Source of the DNA: Paramacrobiotus metropolitanus
Lineage: Eukaryota > Tardigrada > Eutardigrada > Parachela > Macrobiotidae
Reading direction: 5' to 3'
Assembly (NCBI RefSeq): GCF_019649055.1
Contig: NW_026570221.1
Span: 3,348,001 to 3,412,000, forward strand
DNA: 64,000 nt
Both the position numbers and the translations under genes were made by a program. Below the pieces are notes generated by a model that saw only the letters and a list, made by a program, of their open reading frames with translations, searched no databases and was not told the origin of the DNA. This document shows, piece after piece, positions 25,148 to 36,674 of this stretch. Every line of letters begins with the position of its first letter. Positions within the stretch are counted from its first letter, which is position 1.

Positions 25148-26933
25148 GCCGGCAGGATGGTCGACGGGTTGATAGTTGACGTTAAATGAAGGTCAACAAC
25201 CTTTCTGCCAGAGCTTATCAACCTTTCTCTAAAGGTCATCAACCTTTCTGCTGAAGGGCATCCACCTTTCTCCAAAGGTCATCAACCTTTCAGCCGAAGG
25301 CTTCGGCTTTTAAGCAGTGACCGCATGCATTGATCTCGTAATGGGCCTTGTCAGATCAGACACAGAAGCAGGAAGAAATGGGGCAAATACAGCCTTTATT
25401 GTGATAACAATAAAGCAACAACACACAAAACCAACAGAAAACCCAATGCGGGAAAAGCTGGAAAAAGTGCCTGCAGTGCGCTGGTGAGGAATCGTGATTA
25501 ATGATTCCGCGTGCTGCGGGTATGCAACAGCTGATGCTGCAAAGCATGGAATCGCCCGTAGGCGCAGGGCTCCACCCCCAAGAGTGCAGAGAAATACGCT
25601 GATTGGTCAGCGTAGACAAAGTATACGCTGAGTAAGCAGCGTAATAGCGCGGCACGAATGGAGTAGCCATGTGCGGGCGGGCGACAGAGCAAAGCCACAA
25701 GAGGTGTCTACCGCCTCGAGTGAGCGGTCTCTGACAGCCTGATGCTCCCAATGGCGTTATTTTTGGATCAGTTGAAGCGGCACGGCAAACAGATAACGCG
25801 CTCCGGCAGATTGGTGGATGCGATTTGATTTTGTACGTCCACTATTCTTGTTGCCGGTTACGGACGTTTACTGAAGGTAATCTCCTGCAAAGGCCATCAA
25901 CCATTCCGTAAAGGTCATCAACCTTTTCGTAAAGGGCATCAGCCATTCATAAAGGTCATCAACCTTTCCGTAAAGGGCATCAGTTATTCAGAAAGGTCAT
26001 CAACCTTTTTTCAAATGTAATCCACTAATCTGGTGGCAGCATCCAATACCCATTGATTAGTATGAGGCCATTGTACCCATTTTATTAATTTATTGTGAGT
26101 ATAAGTTGTATAACTGTCTCGGGCACTCTTGGATGTATGACTGATACGTATTTTCATGCACATATAGCTGCTGCCTGACAGTGCCTGTATGTTTAATTAA
26201 GCATGCACAATGATTTTCCTGATGCAATGACCAACCTTCTGATAACAGTGATCAATGGTGCACTAGTTCGATCAAAGGATACCATCATTTGTTCTGCAGA
26301 AAGGTGGATGCGTCGATGATTATGCACTTGTCATATCATTCTGTTCGTGCCAGTTGTGCTCTTTGTTGGTCACTGTTATCGTCAGTTCAAGGCGGCTGCA
26401 GTGAATCACTTCGCTTGCTTATTCAACATCCAGGCCAAGTGTTTACGAAAATTAATAAACTGCTTTCAACGAGCGAGAGGAACGATAAGCGAAATGAACT
26501 ACAATGGGTGCATTGGCGTCGGTTCTCGGAATAAAGGATATCGTCGGCAGATTCGTGGATAACCTCTGGCAGAAAGATGGATGTCCCTTTGGCAGAAAAC
26601 TGATGTCCCTTTGGCAGAAAGATATGATGTCCCTTTGGCAGAAAACTGGATGTCCTTTCCAGTAAGGTAGATGACCTCTGGTAGAAAGTAAACAGCCTTT
26701 ACAAAAATGTGGATAAACCCCGGCAAAAATGTGGATTACCTCTGGTGGAAAGGTGGATCACCTTGGCAGAACGGTTGATGACCTTTAGAGAAAGGTTGAT
26801 GACCTTTAGAGAAAGGTTGATGTGCTCTGGCAGAATGGTTGATGACCTTTAGAGAAAGGTTGACGAGCTCTGGCAGAAAGGTTGATGACCTTCATTGAAC
26901 GTCAACCATCAACCCGTCAACCTTCCAGCCGGC
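25148..26933. mobile_element. TIR element with internal AAGGTYATCAACC repeats
   Basis: The ends are inverted copies: the left starts GCCGGCAGGATGGTCGACGG and the right, reverse-complemented, starts GCCGGCTGGAAGGTTGACGG. Similarity continues for about 65 bp. Just inside, the word AAAGGTCATCAACCTTTC repeats many times in the left half and inverted in the right half (AAAGGTTGATGACCTTT). No transposase frame is visible, so it is non-autonomous. It lies in the last intron of pseudogene C, an interval only 247 bp long in copy B, and a solo LTR is nested in it. Confidence 0.6.
25349..25736 (-). mobile_element. solo LTR with 4-bp target-site duplication
   Basis: A 388-bp segment bounded by TGTCAGA and TCTGACA is flanked on both sides by GCCT, a 4-bp target duplication typical of LTR retrotransposons such as Ty3/Gypsy. 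Read on the minus strand it has a CCAAT box (GACCAATCAGCG, about 25600) and an AATAAA signal about 47 bp before its 3' end, in the order U3-R-U5. No internal retroelement genes or second LTR are present. Confidence 0.6.
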
Positions 26934-27981
26934 TACAACCGCAGACTGGAGGCTTGTCATTTGATTCCATTTTGACTTATCTTTGCTCTGACGCATATAA
27001 TGCCGTCAAGAGAAATTTGTTTACACCCTTCGAAAATACAGATAAATCTGGTTAGTGAGAAACACGGGTCTCCCGCGGAAGAATCGGTAGTTCAGGATTT
27101 CCAGCAGTTTCGATTTGTTCTGATTTATACAAGGCAGCAAAAAGCAGCTCAACAAACAAGTCGTGCACGCACAGCTTGTGTGTTGGTGTAGATAATTGGT
27201 GCGATATATACATACAAAAACTTGTCTGTCAAGTGATGAAAATAATTATAACCAGAATCCAGTTACAATATGTGAAATATTCTGAAGTAAGTTGTTGTAA
27301 TAACAGCGGGATAGCTTCACTTATCTGTTCTATTTCAACTGACTGCTTTCATTACGAATTGCAAATATCGTGTCAGAATCCAGTGTTACCTCCTTTTTCA
27401 ATTTGTTTTTTTGCGTAGTGCCACCGCCTGTAACCTTTTACTGGCCTCCGACCGACTCTACTCCAACCTCCATCTCATTTGCCGTTAGTGACGACTGGAA
27501 AGTACACAAACACCGTGGCATCTTCACACGATTCGTATTCACAACGGATGGGATTCCACCTGTATATGTTTTGCCGAACAGATATGACAGGCGTGTTGTG
27601 GAGTTAACCGGCCTCAGTACTGGGACCAACCATGAAATCCTCGGATGGACAGAGCAAGGGGATGTGCAAAGTGAAAAGCGGTCTCTGACGGTGCAGCTGC
27701 AGCCCAACAACGTCGCCGTGATCAAGGTCACAAATACTACCAGGAATAGTATTAATTTTGCTTGGGAACCCCCTCAGGGGATGATCGAGGAGTTATCGGT
27801 CGATCGCCACTGGTATAACGTAACCGCACGACCCCGAATGACAGATTCACCGGCTTGCTCCGCACTGCGGTCTCCTCAATACACGCAGTGCCATCCAGCA
27901 ATGTTGTCTTTGGCAAAATCTTTCAAAGCATTCGAAAACGGTGGGAACCAAGACTTCGGCATTTTGCGGTTCTTAAGTTGA

Positions 27982-28692
27982 TTGCCGTTAACTTAATGTA
28001 CTTGTACAACAACACGAAACCCGTTACCATTTTTCTGAACTGTGCTGTACTAATAAAAGTTAAGCTGGCACCGCACAACGTTACCGTTAATACACGTTGT
28101 TCATATGGATATTCAGTTAACTCACGACCACATAAACAATAATCTTTCTCAGTGCCCAAAAAAAGTTTTTCGAAAAACGTTTTTTTCCGGAAAGAATCTT
28201 AGCGATTTATGAATTTATACTTGAAGTACCTAAATCGGCAATGTATTGCAGATTGTGATACTTACTGCATTTATGTCAGAATAAGTGTCATAAAAGTTTT
28301 AGCAAAATGACCGAAAGTGTAAAGTTACAGCAATTTTACTGCACGAGCTGTCTTTTCATTTAGTGTTAGTAATATTGTACAAGGGAACGACAGCACTATA
28401 AGTTCTGCGAAAAATGCACGTATTTATTAATAAATGGTGAGTTAAGCTGAAAACCGAACTCAAACAAAATCTTCGTAAAAAGGCAAGTTTATCGAACAGA
28501 AATGTTTCCAAATTCTAAGCAAACAGAAAACCATTTCTAAGCGTAAATTGCGGGGACAAGAATATCCGTAACAAGATAAGGCCCAATTACATATTGCTAC
28601 AGAGAATTACTCTCAGTTTGTCAGTCAAGCGTTTTTCAATATATGATAACAGCACAGATTTCAGTGTGATAAAAGATAACATGAGAAATCTA
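27982..28692. other. spacer between pseudogene C and the SMYD-like array
   Basis: AT-rich, with no gene seen. This is the shared 3' side of two convergent units. Confidence 0.35.
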
Positions 28693-31663
28693 CTATTCGC
28701 TGCCGCGGAAAGCCAGCTTAATGGGGAGAATTTTTACCACCACGTCCTCCAGCACAGCACAGCAGCGTTGGGCCTCTTTTGACTTCTTCCCAAAGAGCAA
28801 CGTCAAAATATCCATGCCTTCCTCACAATATTCAAGCGCGAAATGGCACACTTGCCAGGCTAATGTTTCCAGCTTTTCCCTCTCCGGTTTCGACAGTTGA
28901 TTGACTCCCTCCAGCACCCGCTTGTGCAGCGCCGTAACACTTACCAATCCCGCTGACATCAGGAGTAGAGCACGAAAAGCAGCACACTTTGGGTATATTT
29001 TCCTAGAGAAGCTTACAAGATTGTTTCTTTTCTTTTTACCTAAATGCAAAGATACGAAACGGCCAAAACTTACCGTGCGCAGACAATCAAATCTTGCACC
29101 ATCTGCCAGCCCTCTTCCAAGCGGTTTTCCTCGTAGTATTTCTCCGGTACTTCCACTCCGCAGACCAGGCGGATATGCGCATCGGGCTGCAGGATGCCCG
29201 CCGCGTCCATTTCCTTGCACAGCGCCATAAGCATGCCGCTGTGCAGTTCCTGTGGACAGCGCGCGATGCTCTCCTGCTGCTGCAGGAACCGATGGAACTG
29301 CGTTAGCCGGTCACTGTTGATAGCGCCGCATTCCGAGCAGGCTCGCTGTGCACGGCTGTCGCTGGGAATCCGCTCCGTGCATCCCTCTGTTACGCAGCGT
29401 AACGAATTAATCTCCGCTTCCTAAGAACAGCCGTACCAGCGAAAATAAAAAAAGCTACAAGTAAGAATATGGCTGGTAGTTAGCGTATCTGTACATATTC
29501 TTCTGTGCATCGGCGACAAGTACAAGGATAGTCGTAACGCTGTTCAAATCTTGCGCGACGCTCTGCTCGCGGTACGTTAAATGGCTGCCGGGTGTCGTTG
29601 AATCGTAACTGCAAATCATACAAACGCATTACATTTTTAGAACTCGGAGGATATGAAATTTTTCAGCAAGTTAAGCGCCCAGACATCAGTTCTACTCGAG
29701 TAGCATATCTCGTATTGTGTCCCCATTCTGACCGCGTTTAACATGTTTTACTGCCCGAAATGTAAACGATGAGAATCTAAACAGGATGAGCGTAAGCCAG
29801 AATACGACAGAAATAACTCGTGAGCGTTTAAGATGAGTTATTCTTCCACCCACTTCGCCAGCTATAGAGAGTGCCTTGCGGATAACGTTGTCTTATATGT
29901 ATTCGATACGGTTTTGTAAACTACATTATACATACCAATACGTAAAGACCCCCGCTAGCGTTGCACACTACCAAAGCAGGTTGGTGATAGAACGGGTAAA
30001 CAGTTTCCATTGCACTGTATGTCACTTACATCCCCAAGTCCTGTGTAATTCGGAATGTCCTGAACGGCATGCATAACCAGCCGGCGTCCGCGGTAGTGCA
30101 GCACCACGTTGATGTCCCAGCACACCGGCGTCATCCGTCCCGGCGGTGCCTGTGGATACACGGCTAAGCCGATCGGTGTGGCCAGCATATCGTAAATGGG
30201 CAGAAGGTTGTAGCGTAGAATTCCGTAGTAGGCCAGAAATTCCGCTGGTGTTAAGCCGAGTATCAAGGAATTTCGCGACTCCATAGCAGATACTCTACGA
30301 GCAATGAGTAACTTAGACGAGAGTCGTCCTTCATCTGAAAAAACGCTTACGTTGGTTGCAGTTCCTCTTCGACTCTGGATTGTGATGGATTTGCCGGCAA
30401 CATGAGCAGAAGATCTTTGGCAGACTTTTGACCCATTCCCAGGATGTTCATCATTGTTTTTAACTGAAGAAAAGACGTAATGCAATCAGCAGACATTGCA
30501 ACAGTATCACACATATTTTCTCTCCCCGTTGTCTTTGTCGTATGTCTATAGCTGTTAGCCTGTTACCTACTAATTGCAGCACTTGGCGAAACTTATCAGA
30601 ACGGTTAGCTTATAACCGTAATAATTTACGATAGTGTAGATTTGCCACCAGAAGTCAGTTTTCAAAAGAGCAAGATTGTATCGTTACGGTTATAAGCAAC
30701 AAAAACGTTGTATGTATGAGGGTATGTGCATTATCGGAATCTAATATCGCATCTCAAGCACTAATTGTAAATAAAAGACCCAATGCGCATTCAAATCGCT
30801 GGTCACGAGTGGGCGCACTACGGGCAGGGCCGGTTGGCCACCCAGCGACGGCAGCCAGCCAACAGTCAGCCGCCCGGCGGTGGCAGGTCGGTCTAAGCAT
30901 AACTCAAAGTCCCTAACAATCTATGAGAAAGCTGATGTGGTGGCGCGGCGTTGTCAGCAGTTAGTCTATGCGGTCTTTCAATTGGCACATGGAAAGGATG
31001 TCGCATGTGCGATGATAATCACCGCATACCAGCGTACTTGTAGTATGCGTTGTAACTTGTAAGCACGCCGGGTTTTTAATTTCCTGCGTAAAGATTATTA
31101 TAGTGCAAATATGTATTGGAACATCAGACATAAATATCAGCGTTGCATTCAAGGACGTCTTATTAAAAGAAACCTTGATTTTATTGGCCAACTTGGCGAT
31201 CATATCCGTAGGGACGGCATAGTTGCCCGACGCTGTTTCTCCCAGTGGTCCATGCTCGGATGGCAGACATGCTCCAGTACCGAACTTCTTCAGCAATCCG
31301 CATTCCTCTTTATGCTCTATTTTCCAGTCGGCGGTCTGCGAAAATCCAACAAACAATTTGAAGAAAAGGGCAAACAAACCTAGTGTCCCCCTTACATTAC
31401 GAGTGAACCTTTGGTTCCCTTTACTCAGAAATTCAATGAGATTTTCTAACTGATCACCGTACGAGACGTACCTGACAGGCAGAATTACAGTAGCGATGCA
31501 GTTGACATCCAGAACATCTGCTCAATTTCCGGCTTTTTTGGAAGCAGTACGCACAACGCGTCTTGTACGCGCCGCTCTCCAGCACCCAAACCAACGGGTC
31601 GCAGCACATGATGAGGTCGCCAACAGAATAACTGTGGCTGCCTTTGCTGGGTGCAGTTTCCAT
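28693..31663 (-). CDS. SMYD-like (MYND + degenerate SET) protein, copy a
   Basis: Seven exons: 31663-31472, 31335-31174, 30463-30351, 30294-30030, 29608-29495, 29420-29074 and 29002-28693, giving about 500 residues. Introns 3 and 6 are phase 2, the others phase 0. Exon 1 carries most of a MYND zinc finger (C-x2-C, C-x2-C, YC-x3-C), completed in exon 2 by H-x3-C (WKIEHKEEC). The SET core is spread over exons 3-5 and ends in the post-SET zinc motif CTCRRC. Where SMYD enzymes have NHSCxPN, this protein reads TPVCWDIN, and the GEE-type turn is also absent, so lysine methyltransferase activity is doubtful. The C-terminal 220 residues are helical and TPR-like, as in SMYD proteins. It is the last gene of a four-copy tandem array. 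A scaffold role is inferred. Confidence 0.75.
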
Positions 31664-32446
31664 TCTGACTTTTGCAACTGACGCGAAAGATTAATGAGGA
31701 ATCTTAAATTTATTATGCAGTATACGTGGTATATCCGTGTGTGTAACCGTGCAATAAACTCGCTGATTTAAAAGCTTGGATAAACACTTACGAGTTCCTG
31801 AAGTACTGTAATGAGCTAACTGATTGAGATAAGACTGATTGTACAAGTTACTGATTGTCCCATTTAAAGTTTGCTACTCGGATACACTTGTACTGTTGGC
31901 TGTGCACTCGCCTACTGACCCGTACGTTGAGCATCCGGGTACACGAAAAGCGGTGGCGATTTGAATTGAATTACGGAGAACTTCAACATGAAATTCCCTA
32001 AATGTAATCTGTTTAAGTAATGGACTGCTGCCGAGCGCAGTTTCTTTGTGCTGCTTGCATAAATGTATGTCACTGCTGCTTTTACTTGTGTCACGCACGT
32101 CTCGCAGCGGTCAGGACTTGCCACCGGGCGGATTTTACTTTACTGTATGATTTTTATTGCAAAATCATGTAAGAAATTTCAGGATGTTACTGCTAGTATC
32201 GCAACTTACTGTGCCACAGGTATTTGTATATAGATACATACTATAATGACTGCGTTGAACTAATTCTCAGGATTCACACCTAACCAGTTCCGTCCACAAA
32301 CAAAATTACCATTAACAAAACATACACAATTTTAGTAAATAAATAATACAATTAAAAACTATTTCCCGGTTTCTTATAACCGCTCGCCAGTACAACAACA
32401 CAATGACAACGTGACAATAAATTCCGCCGGAGAGCATCACACAGTA
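31664..32446. other. spacer between SMYD-like copies a and b
   Basis: Promoter side of copy a and 3' side of copy b. No other gene or clear repeat is seen. Confidence 0.35.
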
Positions 32447-32850
32447 TTATTTCAAGCCGTCAAGAGTCTGCTGGATGTGGGCCAGTTGCGCAACAGCCTG
32501 CTTATAAACCTCATTGCCTTCCTGAACCTCCTGGGACTGCGCACCGAACAACTTGACTAAAATACTCCACGCTTCACTGCAATAATCCGTATTGAGAGCC
32601 CACACCGTGGCCGCGGATGCTTTCAGTTGACTGATCGCCGGTGGCGGCAGCTTATTTAGTCCACTGTCCAGCATGCGCTTGTAGAGCGGAGTAACGACGT
32701 TCAATCCCGCACACATCAATAAGCGGGCACGAAACACCCCGTACGCGGGGTATATCTTCCTGCAGACAGTTTATATTGACATAAATATATATTTTTATTA
32801 TTGCTCATCAATATTATGAAATCTATGGAACGGGTTGTCTGCTGTTGTGC

Positions 32851-32902
<52 letters not shown>

Positions 32903-35900
32903 CAACAGGAAAATTTACCGCACACATCTCATCAGGTCCTTCACCATTTGTACCCCCTCTTCCAGCCGGTTCTCATCAAAATACTTGTGCGGTAATTCCC
33001 GGCCGCAGACGAAGCGGATATGGGCATCTGACTGAATGATGCCGGCCGCGTCCATCTTCTCGCAGAGCTGATTGAGCATGGGACGGTTGCGATCCTCCGG
33101 AAAGCTGGCCACAATGCGATCGTGCTGCTGCAGGAATTCGCGAAACTGCCGCAGCCGGTCAGCGTTGATGGCACCGCATTCGACGCACGCTTGCATTGCA
33201 CGATCATCACTGGGAATGGAATTCGTGCAACCCGACGTAACGCAGCGCAGCGGATTGATCTCGGCCTCCTTAAAAAGGAACCGGGAAATGAAAAGACAAG
33301 CAACTACGGGGAAAAGTACTGTATGAAGGAGGAGATGGTCAGCAGCGCACGTACATATTCCGGCGTGCAGCGGCGACAAGTACATGGATACCCGTGGCGC
33401 TGTTCGAATTCAGCGCGACGCTCGGCTCGTGCCAGGCGAAATGGCTCCTGAAAGGCATTGTACCGCAGCTGCAAGACATACGATTACCACGTGGTAAGAT
33501 ATTGCCGGAAACCGCATTAGCATACACGACATACAGTCAACCGCATTATCATACAGTCCATTTGCTAATTTTTGGTACCGTGGTGAAAACAAGGAGTGTG
33601 GTTTATACACAGATAAGTTTGGCTTGTGGCCTTAAAGAGAATAAGTGCTTCGGCTCAGTGCGTTCACAACTTAACATACAATGTACGACAAAAGAGGTTG
33701 AACCGATCAGTAGGTCCGCGGTTCAAAATAACCTCGCAACGACACGCCACCACTAAAACTTGGACGCTTCCTCACTACTTTCAGACGCTCGCGCTCCGTG
33801 AATATCAAAGTGCAGCTATACTAGTTGCATATCAAAAGGTGTAGAAAAAAATTTTAAACTTTTTGATACTAAACCTGTGGCTGTTTATGGCGAACAGCAC
33901 AAATTCTAGCCATTTTGCTTTCCCATAGACTTAAGCGCTGATTGCAAGCCAAACGGTTATGGGAACAGATCCTATGCTGTGCCTACGAGAAAGCAAAATG
34001 GCTAGAATTTGTGCTGTTCGCCATAAACAGCCACAGGTTTAGTATCAAAAAGTTTAAAAATTTTTTCTACACCTTTTGATATGCAACTAGTATAGCTGCA
34101 TTTTGATATTCACGGAGCGCGAGCGTCTGAAATTAGTGAGTAAGCGTCCAAGTTTTAGTGGTGGCGTGTCGTTGCGAGGTTATTTTGAACCGCGGACCGA
34201 CTGATCGGTTCAACCTCTTTTTGTCGTACATTGTACTTCGCTTGGCCCATTATTTTAGTCAGTACCGCTTTGGGATCAATATATTAATCACTATTACTGC
34301 ATAGATGCAGTGCTGGTCTTACTGGATAGATTGCATCACTGATAAGCCGCATAGGCTGAATGGTAATACATAGACTGCATTTCAGTCAGCCGTGGTTGTT
34401 CATGTAGCCGCCCGCCACAAAGGCTCTCAATTCGGTAAAGTGATTAACATATTGATCCCTAAAGCGGTACTGATTGAAATAATGGACAAGGCGAAGTACA
34501 GTACATCCACTCACTTGTCAGATCAGCCTGCAGCAGCACAGCAAGCACAGTGAGCGACCAGTTACACCACATTCACTATATTGATCTCGGATGACCGATA
34601 GCGCGACTTACATCTTGCAGTCCGGAATACTGGGGAATGTCTTCGGCGGCATGGATGACCAGCTGTCGCCCGTGGTAATGCAGCAACGCATTCATGTCCC
34701 AGCACACGAGGGTCATATGGCGCGGCGTCACGGGATACACGGCTAGCCCGATCGGTTGGCTGACCATCAGCAGAGCATCATAAATCGGCAGAGCGTTGTA
34801 ATTGACCAGTCCATAGTAGGCCAGAAAGTCGGCGGCTGGTATTTTGATTGACTTGGAACTCTCCGATACGAACTTACTGCAAACAAACACCAACTGCTTA
34901 ACAGCCAGAGCATGTGGCTGACACATGGGGAAAACGGAAGCGCTAATGAAATTACGTTGGCGAGAGATTGCTTGCGATGGTCGACTGCTTGGGATCTGCT
35001 GGCAGCGTTAGTACGAAATCTTTGACAGATTGTGGATCCATTCCCGGGACGGTAATCATCTTGTTCGACTAAGCACAACAGAAAATACACAAGCTGAAAT
35101 CATGGCAATGCGGAGCGCTTCCATTGATTCTCCTGTCTACGATGTTATGTACTTCTTCTTTACAAAACACAGCCAGAGCAAAATGCCGTCAGAATGAAAT
35201 ATCATTCTTGTAGAACACCACAGACCGGTGTCCGATGAACCAAAGTAAGCATTACAAGAAATTATCGAGCGCTGTGCGAGCGAGCAGGCGCACCACCCAG
35301 CGTCCTGATTGCACCAGTTTTTAGACCAAAGCAAGGTAGTGCATTGGCCAAAATTTCGAATTTAGTTAGTCTAGTTAGAGTACCTTGATTTTGTTGACTA
35401 ATTTGGCGATGAGCAGGCGTGGCATGTCCAGACTGTACTCCGAGCCGATACCCAACGGTCCGCAGTCTCTCAAAGCGGCCATATCGTTGCCACTCGTCGT
35501 CATCAACAGTTCGCATTCAAGTTTATGCTCCAGCTTCCAGTCAGCTCTCTACAGTCAAAACCCAAGCTCATGATGGTTCCAAACTAATTTCAAAGCAGTT
35601 CAACGCAGGCTCGATTTTTGGCCGCTGGGGGAAGGGGGGCGATTCAAAGTATGGCGCCCCCTCCCGTCCCCCTTGTTTTTAGCCCTCACGACGCCCCTCC
35701 TCCCCTTATTAAAAACCCCAGCGCGGACCAGGTTCAACGATCACGAGCAATGCAGTTCAACGATACCATTCAAACCGACTTGTCAGTGCCAGTGTGCACT
35801 GAGAGACCAAGCGCGGCACATGCTGGCAATGTCTGTCCGCATGTCTGTTAGCCGTGAACTGGGAAAACAACCTTCAAAGTCCCACCTGACAAGCTCTGTT

Positions 35901-36077
35901 ACAGTAACTATGGAGTTTGCAGTCCGCACAGATGCTTAATTTCTGACTCTTCCGCAGACAGTAGGCGCACCGTGTCTCGTAAGCGTGGCTCTTCAGCACC
36001 CAGACCAGGGGCTCGCAGCGCAGTACTACATCGCCAGCTGCGAAAGAACGGACGGCAGGGCCCTGCACACCATCCAT
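32447..36077 (-). CDS. SMYD-like (MYND + degenerate SET) protein, copy b
   Basis: Seven exons: 36077-35886, 35548-35384, 35068-34956, 34876-34612, 33468-33355, 33268-32919 and 32759-32447, about 503 residues. Exon lengths and phases match copy a (192, 165, 113, 265, 114, 350, 313 bp). The MYND finger is complete (C37, C40, C50, C53, C59, C63, H72, C76). The SET motif is altered to TLVCWDMN in place of NHSCxPN, while the post-SET CTCRRC is kept. A second cysteine cluster follows (LRCVTSGC, then ACVEC), and then a TPR-like C-terminus. Intron 4 contains a 560-bp palindrome and intron 6 an AAT microsatellite. The start is chosen where the MYND family alignment begins. Methyltransferase activity is unlikely; protein binding through MYND and TPR is plausible. 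Confidence 0.77.
32848..32902. repeat. AAT trinucleotide microsatellite
   Basis: About 18 tandem AAT units in intron 6 of SMYD-like copy b. The poly-Asn and poly-Ile open frames across it are artefacts. Confidence 0.9.
33677..34235. mobile_element. large foldback element in intron 4 of SMYD-like copy b
   Basis: Two arms of about 246 bp (33677-33922 and 33989-34235) are near-perfect reverse complements around a spacer of about 66 bp. Outer ends read TACAATGTACGACAAAA and TTTTGTCGTACATTGTA, inner ends ATTTTGCTTTC and GAAAGCAAAAT. No open frame of interest. The near identity of the arms suggests a recent insertion or active correction. A diverged relative lies in the same intron of copy d (46204-46537). 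Confidence 0.75.
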
Positions 36078-36523
36078 TATGAATTCACGGCTCCCAATAA
36101 ATATCACTTTCAACAATGACCAATCGCAGAAACAAACTAACACGATAATTAAAGTATGTAAAGAACAAAGATCACGCCCGAACTGCAAAAGTGTTTCCAT
36201 AGACTGTCGAAACCATACGGACTCAAAAGCAGGGCAGGCTCACACAGCTGCCTGCCAATGGCGAATGCACAGCGAACAAAACATAAAACTTTTCTGCATA
36301 CTTCGTATCGTCGTTTGTGTTCAAACTGTAAGGTAAAACAGTCTATAGGCAACTTCTCGCGGTCTTGCATACCGCATGTCGATCACTGTTCAATTTTGTA
36401 GTCTATCATAATCGAAATCCAACGAAGTGTGATCTACACGTTCGACTTGTTTGTCATAAAAAATTCCCATCTGTGCCGACTGTGCGCACCAACAATCGGT
36501 GCATTCGTTTCCTGGAGCTCCAT
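36078..36523. other. 5' flank of SMYD-like copy b
   Basis: Upstream region of the minus-strand gene. No other gene is seen. Confidence 0.3.
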
Positions 36524-36674
36524 AGTGTTGGGCCGGCCCGGCCCTTTTGGGAGGGCCGCGGCCCTCGGCCCGGGGAGATGTGCCACGGCCCGGGGACAAG
36601 TCGGGCCGCAGCCCGGATCGAAAAACGACGGCCCGGCCCTCTTGCTCGGGCCGGGCCGGGCCGACCCAACGCTA
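36524..36674. mobile_element. GC-rich hAT-like foldback MITE
   Basis: A 150-bp island of GGGCCGGGCC-type sequence in AT-rich DNA. The ends are inverted: AGTGTTGGGCCGGCCCGG on the left, and AGCGTTGGGTCGGCCCGG when the right end is reverse-complemented. Flanks GAGCTCCAT and GAGTTGCAT look like a decayed 8-9 bp target duplication, which would fit the hAT superfamily. A poly-C run follows at about 36691-36706. Confidence 0.5.

Larger units (their letters stand above)
23771..27981 (+). pseudogene. LRR-FN3 paralogue C, pseudogene
   Basis: The former signal-peptide exon (from 23771) carries a frameshift after about five codons and runs into a stop before its GTAAGT donor. The LRR-like exon and first FN3 exon are absent: intron 1 sequence passes directly to the intron preceding exon 4. 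Exon 4 (24814-25086, YEGATYEVRVTA) is intact with its splice sites. Exon 5 (27419-27981) begins normally (PPPVTFYWPPT) but shifts frame in the last FN3 domain: the FTGL strand is readable only in another frame. The intron between exons 4 and 5 is 2.3 kb against 0.25 kb in copy B, because a repeat element carrying a solo LTR sits in it. The TATA box is also lost. This is a clear decay series relative to A and B. Confidence 0.72.

Noticed and set aside
25356-25751. 131-codon minus-strand frame
   Set aside because: It covers the solo LTR almost exactly and has no domain; the LTR explanation with GCCT flanks is better.
22868-26933. CRISPR-like array
   Set aside because: Repeats are irregular, inverted and spacerless in a eukaryotic genome.
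32801-33039. Open frames of poly-Ile / poly-Asn
   Set aside because: They translate the AAT microsatellite in an intron.
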